DNA of 64,000 bases from Sipunculus nudus (taxonomy: Eukaryota > Annelida > Sipuncula > Golfingiida > Sipunculidae), in contig CM049306.1 of the NCBI GenBank assembly GCA_026874595.1, forward strand, positions 15,893,019-15,957,018, read 5' to 3'. Shown here one piece after another: positions 35,001 through 45,588 of the stretch. Each line of letters starts with the position of its first letter. The stretch's first letter is position 1. Below the pieces are notes generated by a model, which worked only from the letters and a program-made list of their open reading frames with translations, did no database searches and was not told the origin of the DNA. The translations under genes and the position numbers were made by a program.

Positions 35001-36442
35001 AAGCCAGAATGCTCTTAAATAAAACTAGTATTTTAACTGTTCTTGCATTGGCACAGGTTTGAGGTATTTTGGTTAGCCTTGTGTGGGACAGGTTTTCTAT
35101 GAGTCAAGTTGACATGGGTTAAGTTCACTAGCATAATGATAATAGATCCCACTGGGATCCAGCCTTGGCAAAATTATGTCACATTTTTCAGGTTTATGGG
35201 AAATATGGAAAATGACCCCTTTAGACACACTTCATCATTCCTAATACTTGAAGATGAAAACTGCATTGGATGGGCATGGGGCAAAGACATGGGCATGGCC
35301 ACAGAGGAGTTATATGGCAATGGTTGATTGTCAGTTAAAATTTAGATATCATCCTCCTTATCTGGTTACCTTTATCTTCATAAAGTTGAAGGAACCAACC
35401 AGAGGAATTGTACTTATGCCTAAAACTGTATATTTTTTAAGGTCATATGGGATGTACAATATATTCCATATATATGTAATAATTGTATTGTACAATGGTT
35501 TGATTTTGTTGAGGAATATTTTTTCTCAGATTCACTTCATCTACTTTTGGTTTGTTTGGTAAAGGTTTTTTTTTTTGCTTGAACAGTTGTATTAGTTGTA
35601 TACTAGAGCATCTTTTTTTACACTTAATGCTCTTCTGTACATGAATAAACACTATTAGAATGCCAGTGTTTTATAAGCCCTTGGGCACTGTCACCACCGG
35701 ATTGGTGCAGTAATCATCAGGGTGTCAGTCAGTGAGGTTTTCAAATATGTAACAGAAACATGTACAGACAATGTGATAAAGGTTAATCCATGCACCAGTT
35801 AATGTCTCCAGTGCATTTCTTACATTTTGTTCCCAGTGTTAATGCTATATTTACGATATAACTTTAAATTATAAATCTATATTTGACTGTGGATAGTGTC
35901 AGGAATGGTAAATTTACTTGCAGTGACCCTTGAAAGAAAGTGGGAACCACAGAGGAACTTCTTTGAGACCTCAGGGGATGACTTCTAGCAAATCATGCTT
36001 TTAGCAAGGCTTCTGGAATGAAGATTTGTACATATTTCATAATACTCAGGAAATAAAATGATACCCAGTGAGCTGTGTAGCTATATTATGATGTCATAAG
36101 GTTAACCCCATGCTTTTGACCTTTCCCTTAATGAGGTAGGTCTGCTGTCATCAAGTTGATATCTGAAAGTATCTATTAGAACATTTAATTGGCTTCAGGT
36201 TGAAGGGGATTTCTTTCCTTTTTATATGTACTGGTAAATAATCTTTTTTTGTATTTGTACAATGCAGTTGTGTTGAGATATAAGCTTCATGTCATGCAAA
36301 ACAGTTTGTTTTAAGACTATATTTTAAGTGTTTTATTTTATCCATATTTAGATATAAAAAGGGAAAAATCTTTTTTATTATTTCACACTAATTTATATCT
36401 GTGTCTACTTTGCATAAATTCTTGTTTGCTTAAATCCCTGTT
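35001..36442. other. Unique DNA, no supported gene
   Basis: An acceptor-like TATGTCACATTTTTCAG at 35175-35191 precedes an open stretch to 35327 containing SFLILEDENCIGWAWGKDMG, but no good donor follows and the frame is unrecognised. The remainder is AT-rich without repeats. Confidence 0.4.
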
Positions 36443-36995
36443 CTTAGCGAACCTGTGAGCTTATGCGATGGTGTGGCGTCGTCCGGCCTCCGTCGTCTGT
36501 CCGGCGTCCGGCGTCTGTACGTTCACCCATACTATCTTGAAAACAGCAAGAGTTAGCATCACCAAATTTTATGCAAAAAATTAGTCATCTAAAAAACTGT
36601 TTCAGATTTTGCTTTTTTTTTGGCTAACTGCATTTTCTTAGATTTTATAGGGAAAAAGCTTAAAAACCTTTAAAAATCTTCTTCTCTGAAACTGTCCAGC
36701 CAAATTGTTCAATATTTCACAGAAATGATCCCTGGAACAATCTCTCTCAAGTTTGTTCGAATGGTTCCAGTTCGGAGATTTTTGGCCGAGTTACAGGAGG
36801 TTGAACTTAGTCATCTGTCCAAAAAAGCACACTAAAATTAAAATCTCAGAAACGGCTAGAGATATAATGACCAAATTTTATACCAATGTTTGTCACATTT
36901 GTCATATCTGATTTTGAGGTATTGGTGGCACCACCTACATTGATGTGTTTTTTACAAGCAAAAATGTAATTTTATGTAAAACTCTTCTAGCTTAT
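36443..36995 (+). repeat. Dispersed repeat, GAACCTGTGAGCTTAT family, copy 2
   Basis: TTAGCGAACCTGTGAGCTTA, then a GC-rich GTCCGGCGTCCGGCGTC tract, then ACTATCTTGAAAACAGCAAG, CTTCTCTGAAACTGTCC, ATCTCAGAAACGGCTAGAG and GGTGGCACCACC at 36926-36937. It parallels 2057-2524 and is longer. The order head, CCGTC tract, ATCTC...AACGG block and GGTGGC-CCACC palindrome matches the cassette seen in the tandem arrays. Confidence 0.75.
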
Positions 36996-37244
36996 ACACT
37001 GATTTATGATAAAACTGTTCAGCTGATTGGTTTAAACTTTACAATTATTATTCTATGGTAGGGTTCTGCCAGTTTTATAAGAATAGATTGGGTAAATACA
37101 GTTTTAAAAAAGCATTGTAGCCAATTGAAAAAGGCTTTCTGTATTTGAGTACAGATTTGACTTCATGCAGCCAATTCAAGAGGTCACTCAGTACAAACAG
37201 GTGGGGTCCAGACATCACCATGGCAACTGACCTGGCTGGGGGGG

Positions 37245-37312
37245 GGGTGTCTAGACAATGTGTCTAGACCTCTAGACACAGCGTCTAGACGTCTGGACAC
37301 AATGTTTAGATG
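37245..37312. repeat. Cluster of GTCTAGAC palindromes
   Basis: GTCTAGAC or CTCTAGAC occurs about four times in 60 bp (TGTCTAGACAATG, TGTCTAGACCTCTAGACAC, GCGTCTAGACGTC), just after a G9 run. It gives dense self-complementary sequence. No similar cluster occurs elsewhere in the window. Confidence 0.8.
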
Positions 37313-37449
37313 CAGAATTCCCAGATTATTGGAACTATATCTTTCAACTGTTTGAAAAAATTTGGTTTGCATTTTAAGCGAATCGGGTTTATCATCAGGT
37401 CACATGTGAATTGCTGCGCCTTCATTTTTGGTTGACCTCTTACCTTTCC

Positions 37450-39130
37450 TTGCTGCCCAGTGTCCATTTGTGCGTCTGTTTCCACACATAAACCCACATA
37501 TCTCGGGAACCGTTTGACCGATCAGGCTTAAAATTTTGCACAAATGTAGCCCTTTGATAGCTTTATAACATACACTAAAAATGGTGGCACCACCTTCAAC
37601 CAATTTTGCACAGCGTCCATCTGTTCATCTGCCTTGGGATAATATTACTCATATCTCAGCAGTGGTTTGACTTATCCACCTGAAATTTTGCAGGTGTATA
37701 CATCCTGGACAGCTTTCTCGATTTTATGACAGGTGGCGCCTCCTACATTCACATTTACTCTGTAGACATCCAAGCTCATATCTCGGGAACCGTTTGACCG
37801 ATTGGGCCAAAATTACATATCTCTTTATCATAGGCAAAACTGGTGGTGCCACCTGCAACCACTTATGCACAGCGTCCATCTGTTCATCTGCCTTTGGATA
37901 AAATCACTCATATCTCAGCAGTGGTTTGACTTATCCACCTGAAATTTTGCAGTTTTATACATCCTGGACAGGTTTCTCGATTTTATGACAGGTGTCGCCA
38001 CCTACATTCACATTTACCCTGCAGACATCCAAGCTCATATCTTGGGAACCATTTGACCGATTAGGCCAAAATTTTGCCTGTGTATAGATCTCACATAGCT
38101 CTTCATCATAGGTAAAACTGGTGGTGCCACCTGCAACCATTTATGCACAGCGTCCATCTGTTCATCTGCCTTAGGTTAAAATCACTCATATCTCAGCAGT
38201 GGTTTGACTTTTCCACTTGAAATTTTGCAGGTATTTTACATCCTTGACAGCTTTCTCGATTTTATGACAGGTGGCGCCACCTACATTCACATTTACTCTG
38301 CAGACATCCAAGCTCATATCTCGGGAACTGTTTGACCGATTAGGCCAAAATTTTGCTTGTGTATAGATCTCACATAGCTCTTCATCATAGGCAAAACTGG
38401 TGGTGCCACCTGCAACCTCTTATGCATAGCATCCATCTGTTCATCTGCCTTTGGATAATATCACTCATATCTCAGCAGTGGTTTGACTTATCCACCTGAA
38501 ATTTTGCAGGTTTATACATCCTGGACAGCTTTCTCGATTTATGAAAGGTGGCGCCACCTACATTCACATTTACTCTGCAGACATCCAAGCTCATATCTCA
38601 GGAACCATTTGACTGATTGGGCAAAAAATTTGCATGTGTATAGATCTCACATAGCTCTTCATCATAGGCAAAACTGGTGGCGCCATCTGCAACCACTTAT
38701 GCACAGCGTCCATCTGTTCATCTGCCTTGGGATAAAATCGCTCATATCTCAGCAGTGGTTTGACTTATCCACCTGAAATTTTGCAGGTATTTTACATCCT
38801 TGACAGCTTTCTCGATTTTATGACAGGTGTCGTCACCTACATTCACATTTACTCTGCAGACATCCAAGCTCATATCTTGGGAACCGTTTGACCGATTAGG
38901 CCAAAATTTTGCATGTGTATAGATCTCACATAGCACTTCATTATAGGCAAAACTGGTGGCGCCACCTGCAACCACTTATGCACAGCATCCATCTGTTGAT
39001 CTGCTTTGGGATAAAATCACTCATATCTCGGCAGTGGTTTGACTTATCCACCTGAAATTTTGCAGGTTTATACATCCTGGACAATTTTCACGATTTTATG
39101 ACTAGTGGCACCACCTACATTCACGTTTAA
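37450..39130 (+). repeat. 279-bp tandem array (each unit a dimer of about 140 bp)
   Basis: CAGCGTCCATCTGTTCATCT and variants recur near 37610, 37869, 38148, 38426, 38702 and 38982. Each unit has two related halves: CATATCTCAGCAGTGGTTTG ... GAAATTTTGCAG ... GGTGGCGCCACC, and CATATCTCGGGAACCGTTTG ... AAAATTTTGC ... GGTGGTGCCACC. Perfect palindromes lie at 38270, 38547 and 38955. Units differ by a few percent by eye. Long open frames on both strands arise because 279 is divisible by three. The left boundary is vague; the array frays after 39125. Confidence 0.85.
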
Positions 39131-40112
39131 TCTGCAGACATCCATGCTAATATGCAACACACCACGCTCTATTCCCCTTGCCACTTAATCCATGCCTCAC
39201 TTCACCCGTCCCACTCTGATTTCTGCAGATACACATAGTGGCTTGTCGACTACCCATATTCTGGTTTTAAAATGTCCTAGTCCGAAACTTGCAGGTCAGA
39301 AACGTCCATTTTGCTGAAATCATAATGACTAAGGTAGATATGCAGGACTTGGGAGGATCAATATTAAATTTTAAAAATAAACCTCCATTCATACTCCTAA
39401 ACTTTGCGCAGGTTCGCATTAGGCCTGTAGGCCTTGTCTTTAAATTTAAAGCATAAAGTCTTACATACCAGTTACGCTTTGGATTTGAATATCTAGATTT
39501 GTAATTAATATCATTAGTGTAAACTTGGTTAACTTGCAAATTTGGTTTGTCACTTGAGAAAAGGGTTATGCTGTTCAGATCTTTCTGTACCTTTGTTTCT
39601 TCTGTGAAGTGGTATGTTTTGTAATTATTGAGGCTGAAGGCTTCAGGTTTTGAAAACCATCAGTGTTAAGAAAACTCATTCCCCCTGACAGTAAAAAATT
39701 AGCTCCCACACGAAATGTTATAAGCGGTAAAGGAAACCTGACTGGGAGGCATCGTTTAATTAGCTAATCTAATTACATATATTTTCTAATTTTATAGCAG
39801 TGATCAACATGATGATTATGCAGGCTCAGTGAGTGAGGCAAGGCAGTTTTATCTTGTAAGACCACTGGCTTAGCATGTTGAACTATCTCTTGATTAATAC
39901 ATGTGTATAATTTATGACTAATATGTAGCCAACCGACATTGAATTTTACTCACATAAACAGAAGAGCCTGGAATTTATAATCAGTGTGGGAGCACAAAAT
40001 ATTTTGTGATATGTATAAAAAACCACTGGTTTACAGTCTCCTCCTTTGGTTTTTATTATGCGTTGCAAAAATTAACATAACATCATTGTATCTATAGGGC
40101 TCTTATTAGAGT
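39131..40112. other. Unique DNA flanking the 279-bp array
   Basis: 39160-39560 may be a single-copy tail of the array's parent element; it includes the palindrome AGGCCTGTAGGCCT at 39420-39433. A minus-strand open stretch at 39267-39539 has no known motif. The rest is AT-rich. Confidence 0.4.
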
Positions 40113-40195
40113 TACATCATGGGGAGTGTTTTTTGTTGCGTTCCCTGAAGAAAAGTAAGAAGACTTGGTCAATCAGTGCCATCTGTGTTAAGAAA
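40113..40195 (+). repeat. Orphan 83-bp unit, left of the TIR insertion
   Basis: GGGAGTG...TTGTTGCGTTCCCTGAAG, AAAAGTAAGAAGACTTGGTC matches the units at 42005-42960. It appears to be the part of that array left on the other side of the inserted element. Confidence 0.7.
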
Positions 40196-40203
40196 AATAA
40201 ATA

Positions 40204-42002
40204 AAAAGGTATGGTTCTCAGGCACTTTTTTTTCAGAAATCACTGCTGGTATTTTATTTTTGACCTTGTTTCAACAAAAATGTAATATGATCAGGGAAAT
40301 GCATGAAAATAACAGGGTTATTTTGCTAAACAGGTAAAAGCATTACACAACAATGGAAATCATATCAACAATTATACTATTTTATCTTCTTGAAAGATAA
40401 GAATCAAAACAAGACGACCAGAGGTCACGTGCTTGCTGGAAACACTCTGACCCATATTGGAAGATTGGAACAAGAACATGTCATAAAGAAGACAAAGAGG
40501 AAGAAAATGAGCCATTATTTGTAAAGATTAAACCAATACTGACAAAGTTACAATGATAATTATAATCTGATGTGTTTTCATGACTTTGACCTTGAACTTT
40601 GACCTATTAGAAAAATACACATACAGTTTCAAGAAATTGTTCCAATATACGCTAGGTGAAAGTTGCAAAGTGATTCCTTGTAAACTGTGGCCTGCAGAAT
40701 GACATTATAACAGAGGCAAGAACCAGCAGGAAGGCAGCATTTAGGACAACTTGCAAACAGACAGACATATTGACAAAGTGACACAAAGGTGAGACCAGTT
40801 GACTAGACTAAGTTATGCAGAAGACAAAGGTGAAAAAATGAGCTAAAGTTTGTAAAGATAAGGCCAGAATTGATAAAGTTATGAGGAAAGTAACATTTTG
40901 AAGTGTTCTGAAGTGACCGACATACTGACAAAGCGGCACAAAGTTAAGACAAGACGACTAAAACTATGTTATGAAGAAGACGTAGAGAAAGAAAATAAGC
41001 TATAGTTAATGAAATTTAGGTTTAAAATTTTGGAGATATGGCCAAAAAAGATGATATGTTGTAGTGTTTTGTGTGCAACACCCCCTAGTGGCTATTTTCT
41101 AAACTGAAAAATTACTTTCGAGATATTAGTGTATGACATAAGATGTATCAGTTTCAAAAGGATTACTGCGAAACTGTGGCCTGTAGAATGCCATATTTTT
41201 GACACAAGAACAAGCAAGAAGGTGAAATCTAAGACAGGTGACAGACAGACAGACAAACTATCAAAGTGACACCAAGCTGAGACCAGATGACTTGATAAAT
41301 TTATAGAGAAGACTCAGGAGAAGAATTTAAGCTATAGTTTATGTAATTCAGGTTTATAGTTTTGGAGATATTGTAAAAAAATCATACATTGATAAAGTTC
41401 AAGTGCAGCGCCCCCTAGTGGCCATATCCAAAAAATGAAAAATCAATTTTGAGATATTAGTGTAAGACATAAAGTTCACCAGTTTCAAAAGGATTCCTGC
41501 AAAACTGTGACCTATAGAATGATATATGTAAGACACTTAAGCACCAGCTGGAAGGTGAAATTGAGGTCCACTGACAGACATACTGACAAAGTGACACAAA
41601 GCTGAAAAAAGATGACAAGACCATGTTATGAAGAAGATGCAGAGGAAGAAAATGAGCCTAAGTTTGTGAAGATAGGTTCAATATTGACAAAGTTATGATG
41701 AAAATAAAATTTCGACCTTTTTTTGATGACCTTGACTTTTGACTTATGCCGACCAAAAACAAAAAGGGCTACCAGGACTTTTAACTTTCAATTAACCCTG
41801 AAAGTTTCAGTTTGATAGCTACAATATCGTGGCCAGGAGAGTACTGACAATCAAACATCATGACAAACAAACACACAAACAGACATACGCAACTGACCAA
41901 CATGCTTGCCGAAATCAAAGATTTCTGGCAAGCAATAAAAATGTTTGATGTGGGGGTGGGGGTTAAAATTGATGCAGGCAGTGCCTGAGAACCATACCTT
42001 TT
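40204..42002. mobile_element. TIR element with tandem core and CTCF-like site
   Basis: Ends AAAGGTATGGTTCTCAGGCA (left, 40206-40225) and TGCCTGAGAACCATACCTTT (right) are exact inverses. The core is a tandem of about 328 bp: GACAGACATACTGACAAAGT and relatives recur near 40760, 40917, 41243 and 41571 (one unit shortened); GAAGAAGACNNAGAGGAAGA follows each. Two units carry CACCCCCTAGTGG (41079) and GCGCCCCCTAGTGG (41408). The insertion splits an 83-bp array. No transposase is encoded; the minus-strand open stretch at 41781-42053 crosses the right end and is spurious. The superfamily is not assigned and I could not fix a target duplication in the A/T-rich flanks. Confidence 0.65.
41408..41421 (-). 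promoter_or_regulatory. CTCF-like binding motif
   Basis: The minus strand reads CCACTAGGGGGCGC, preceded by ATGG and followed by TGC: a full match to the animal CTCF core consensus. A second copy one repeat unit earlier (41078-41091) has two G-to-A changes. Binding is inference from motif identity. Confidence 0.55.
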
Positions 42003-42004
42003 AT

Positions 42005-42960
42005 TAATTTTTTTTTTTTTTTTGGCCTTAGCCATCTTTGAGAGTCGCCACATTTGTTACCTACTCAGAAGGTAATTAAGAAGACTTGGTTGTTCATAAT
42101 TTGTTTGTGATATAGCCATCTTTGAGAGTTTCAACATTCTGTTGCCTTCTCTGAAGGAAAGTAAGAAGACTTGGTTCATCATTGCTTCCCTTTATCAGCC
42201 ATCGTTGGGAGTCCCAACAATTTGTTGCCTTCTCAGAAGGTTATTAAGAAGACTTGGTTAATCATTATTTACCTATGATAGCCATCTTCTGGAGTCCCAA
42301 CATTTGTTGCCTTCTCTGAAGGACAAATGCCTTCTCTGAAGGTAATTAACAAGACTTGGTTAATCTTTGCTTGCCTGTATTAGCCATCTTTTGGAGTCCC
42401 AACATTTTGATTCCTTCTCTGAAAAAAAGTAAGAAGACTTGGTTAATCATTGCTTGCTTTTATCAGCCATCTTTGGGAGTCCCAACAATTTGTTGCCTTC
42501 TCTGAAGGTAATTAAGAAGACTTGGTTTATCATTATTTGCCTGTGATAGCCATCTTCTGGAGTCCCAACATTTTGTTGCCTTCTCTGAAGGACAAATGCC
42601 TTCTCTGAATGTAATTAACAAGACTTGGTTAATCATTGCTTGCCTGTATTAGCCATCTTTTGGAGTCCCAACATTTTGTTGCCTTCTCTGAAAGAAAGTA
42701 AGAAGACTTGGTTAATCATTGCTTGCCTTTATCAGCCATCTTTTGGAGTCCCAACAATTTGTTGCCTTCTCAGAAGGTTATTAAGAAGACTTGGTTTATC
42801 ATTATTTGCCTGTGATAGCCATCTTCTTGAGTCTCAACATTTGTTGCCTTCTCTGAAGGAAAGTTAGAAGACTTGGTCAATCATTGCTTGACTGTGTTAG
42901 CCATCTTTTGGAGCTCCATCATTTTGTTGCTTTCTCAGAAGGAAAGTTTGAAGACTCGTA
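42005..42960 (+). repeat. 83-bp tandem array with higher-order period of 269 bp
   Basis: AAGACTTGG recurs at 42081, 42166, 42248, 42351, 42434, 42517, 42620, 42703, 42786, 42868 and, altered, 42951. Spacings are mostly 82-85 bp, but two are 103 bp because GAAGGACAAATGCCTTCTCT adds 20 bp. The order 103-83-83 repeats, so blocks of 269 bp were copied as units. The core is AGCCATCTTTGGAGTCCCAA, CATTTTGTTGCCTTCTCTGA, AGGTAATTAAGAAGACTTGG. Confidence 0.9.
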
Positions 42961-43078
42961 TAGAGAGGTTATGTATGGAGAAAGTGTCACTCTATCTGTA
43001 ATGTATGGAGAAAGTGTCACTCTATCTTTTATTTATGGAGAAAGTGTCACTCTATCTGTTAACCTCCTCTCTATTTTG
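42961..43078 (+). repeat. 30-bp triplicate bracketed by an inverted repeat
   Basis: Three copies of ATGTATGGAGAAAGTGTCAC TCTATCTGTA start at 42971, 43001 and 43031. TAGAGAGGTTA at 42961 is inverted as TTAACCTCCTCTCTA after the third copy. The period keeps a frame open (MYGESVTLSV three times), but nothing supports translation. Confidence 0.8.
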
Positions 43079-43668
43079 TCTTCATGTGGTCTCATAACCT
43101 GTGTAGATGCATCTTGGCTGTCAAGCCCTTCACCTTTACCCCGTCTTGCAATTAGAGACACCGTCACTGTAATTCAAGACCATAACCTCTGTGTTGATAA
43201 TGAAATTCATAATGAAAAGTAATTATTGCACATAAGCATCATATCAATTAGGGGTCTCCCTGTGTTTGTATATGACACTCCTAAAGAAATTAACAATTTT
43301 ATGAGAACTGAACAGCTATAGTTATATTGAAAAAAATACGTAGAATATGATAAATGCATGGGTCCTGATTTACCAGGCATATCATCCATTTTAACCACTT
43401 GTCTTTTTCTGATGATTTATTTCTACTTTAACTATTTTATATGTACTCTAATGGAGTTTCTTATCAGCAATCTACATTTATTTCCTGAACCATGAGGACA
43501 ACAACAGGAATGATAACAGAAAAGACATTTCATCTGTATAACACCATATAATTATTTTTGTGTGGAGAATAAAAGCCTTGATAAATATGCAAATACATGC
43601 ATGTACACATCTGGGTGAGAATAATGATAAAAAATAAAGCGGGGTTTTCAAGTCTTAATCAATAACAG
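43079..43668. other. Unique DNA with a doubtful reverse-transcriptase echo
   Basis: Around 43340-43385 the plus strand can be read as DKCMGPDLPGI, reminiscent of the KxxGPDGI motif of LINE reverse transcriptases, with stops and frame breaks on both sides. This is too short to call an element. Confidence 0.2.
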
Positions 43669-45588
43669 TTTTTTTAGCTCAGCTGACTATAAGTCATCTG
43701 AGCTATAGTCATGGTCCATTGTCCGTCGTCCGTCCGTCGTGCCGTCCGTTTGTCCGTCCGTCCGTCCGTCCGTAGATGTGGCACGTTTTGAAACCGTAAG
43801 ACCTAGGAATCCAAAATTCAGCATAATGTTAGATGTCCCCAAGATCTCCTACCAAGCCGAAAACTGGGTCTTTGCGACTTCATTCCTTTGAGAAATTAAG
43901 GAAAAACCTCCATTTTTTATTAAAATCCTATTTTCACACTTCAGGACTGCCTTATATCAAAACCACTCGTCTGTTTTTCCTTATATTTACCATAAATATT
44001 CTTCTATATAGTTCCTATGTACATGCCAGAAATTAAGTCTGTTAAGTATAAATTCTTTAAGTTATGGGCCCAAACATAATGGACTTTGTAAAAAATCAGG
44101 AAAAATATTTACTCACTTTACATGAAAAAATTTGAAACTAGAGTCTATTTTCCCAAGTATATAACTATGTTTAATTAAGATTCAATTGTTTACCCAAAAT
44201 TAGATCTGAATTTTGTAAATTTTTTAAGTAATTAGCATAAAAATAAAATCAGTACCTTAAATTTTGCCCAACTTTGACCATGGCACGTTTTTTTCCTGTA
44301 AGTACCATTGATTTAATTTTCACAGCATGTAAAGATAAATATTTAATTTGTTTAAATCTGAAATTTGTAAGTAAAAGCTTGAAAATTAAGCTAGTTATTG
44401 ATTTTTTTCTTGAGGCTCTATTGTATTCATTTGCTTTGATTACAGATTACAGATGCAGGGTCCCACTCTAGGTCACTGGAAGTCAGCTATGCCAGGGTTT
44501 CTGATTTGTTACAGTCTGGGGGAGATCCCCTGCTGTGACAGGTGTACAGTTATTCTCATATCACCACCCCAATCACCCCCCCCCCCCCACAAACCCAACC
44601 CACCAAGTGTTATGCAGTATTGTTATTGTTTTCACTGTATCTCCTTCATTGTAATGCTGTTTCCACTCTGATATGCAAAAACTTTCCTTGAAAAAGTAAT
44701 TCAAGGTGTAATCTAGAAGATGCAATGTTGTGTAATGTAGCATTTTTAAAGAAATCATTTTTCTTTTAAATGATTTTACCAATCATAATGGAACCGATCA
44801 GTATGCTTAAATTATGATATAATATAAAGCACATTATGGATAAATAAAGACACAATTAAAAATTGTGAAATCTAAATCAAGTATTTTTTTTAGATATTTA
44901 TTGTTTTGCAGATTTAAAAGATATATTTTTGGGGTAAAAAATAAATAAATATTTGTATGCATGATGTGGTGTTATCTGCAAGATTGAGATTTATGATGAT
45001 GCAATTGAGAATTATGAATCAACTTTTATATTCAGATATATATGTTATATTGAAAATGTATAGAAATATAAACTTAAATTAAAAAAAAAAATTGATGTGA
45101 TAAAAAAATGAGGATTTATTACAAACATTTGTTCATTATTTTCCTGCATCAGCAGAATTTGAGATCAGGCGTTGTTTGCCATGTTTTATGTTGTTAATTA
45201 GTTATATTTCAACTTTATACATTTCATAAAAAAAAACATATATTTAATAATATATATTATACAAAAAAAAGATTCGATTGAACAAATGTGTAAACTACTG
45301 AAATGTCAACAGTTAATTGAAAAGCCAACTAATGATCATGGTAATTGTACAGATCATTTGTTCACAAACTGCTCACATGCTTCAGTTTCAACATTAGGAA
45401 ACACATGGTCAGGTCACAAAATATTATTTGCAACAATTTCTTGCTCATCAATACAAACCAATCATATAAACCAACCATGGCCTTTATTGCCTCTTCCTCT
45501 TACACTTTATCTCCATTTGATATTATTTTAGATTTTTACCTTCAAGGTTAATGTCAGCTGAGCACAGTGACCCATAGGTCTCTTGTTA
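43669..45588 (+). mobile_element. Helentron-like element D (single 680 monomer plus endonuclease relic)
   Basis: T-run and head hairpin at 43676-43704 (AGCTCAGCTGACT, ATA, AGTCATCTGAGCT), CCGTCCGT microsatellite at 43723-43775, one monomer to about 44320, then a region absent from A and C. This ends in an AP-endonuclease-like coding relic (45268-45531), followed directly by the tail TCAGCTGAGC, GACCCATAGGTC and TCTTGTT. The monomer is nearly identical to that of element A over 43776-44030, so A and D are recent relatives. A C11 run lies near 44577. Confidence 0.65.
45268..45531 (+). pseudogene. C-terminal relic of an AP-endonuclease-like domain
   Basis: The plus-strand frame reads DSIEQMCKLLKCQQLIEKPT, then NDHGNCTDHLFTN, then NTWSGHKILFATIS. 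The order QLIexPT..G.xxDHxFTN..SDHxxIfatI is the end of the endonuclease/exonuclease/phosphatase fold found in non-LTR retrotransposons and as an extra domain of Helentron proteins. The usual catalytic SDH motif is SGH here, so the conserved aspartate is lost. An A-rich tract and stops lie upstream. It sits about 20 bp before the host element's tail, as expected if D came from an autonomous element whose protein ends near the 3' terminus. Domain recognition is by eye. Confidence 0.45.

Noticed and set aside
38483-38776. Open frame of 97 codons (and others in 37400-39000 and 61700-63460)
   Set aside because: The unit length of 279 bp keeps one frame open; every unit gives a shadow frame on both strands and no family motif is present.
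42884-43222. 112-codon frame with three MYGESVTLSV repeats
   Set aside because: It results from a 30-bp tandem repeat, with the start inside the 83-bp array; no conserved protein sequence.
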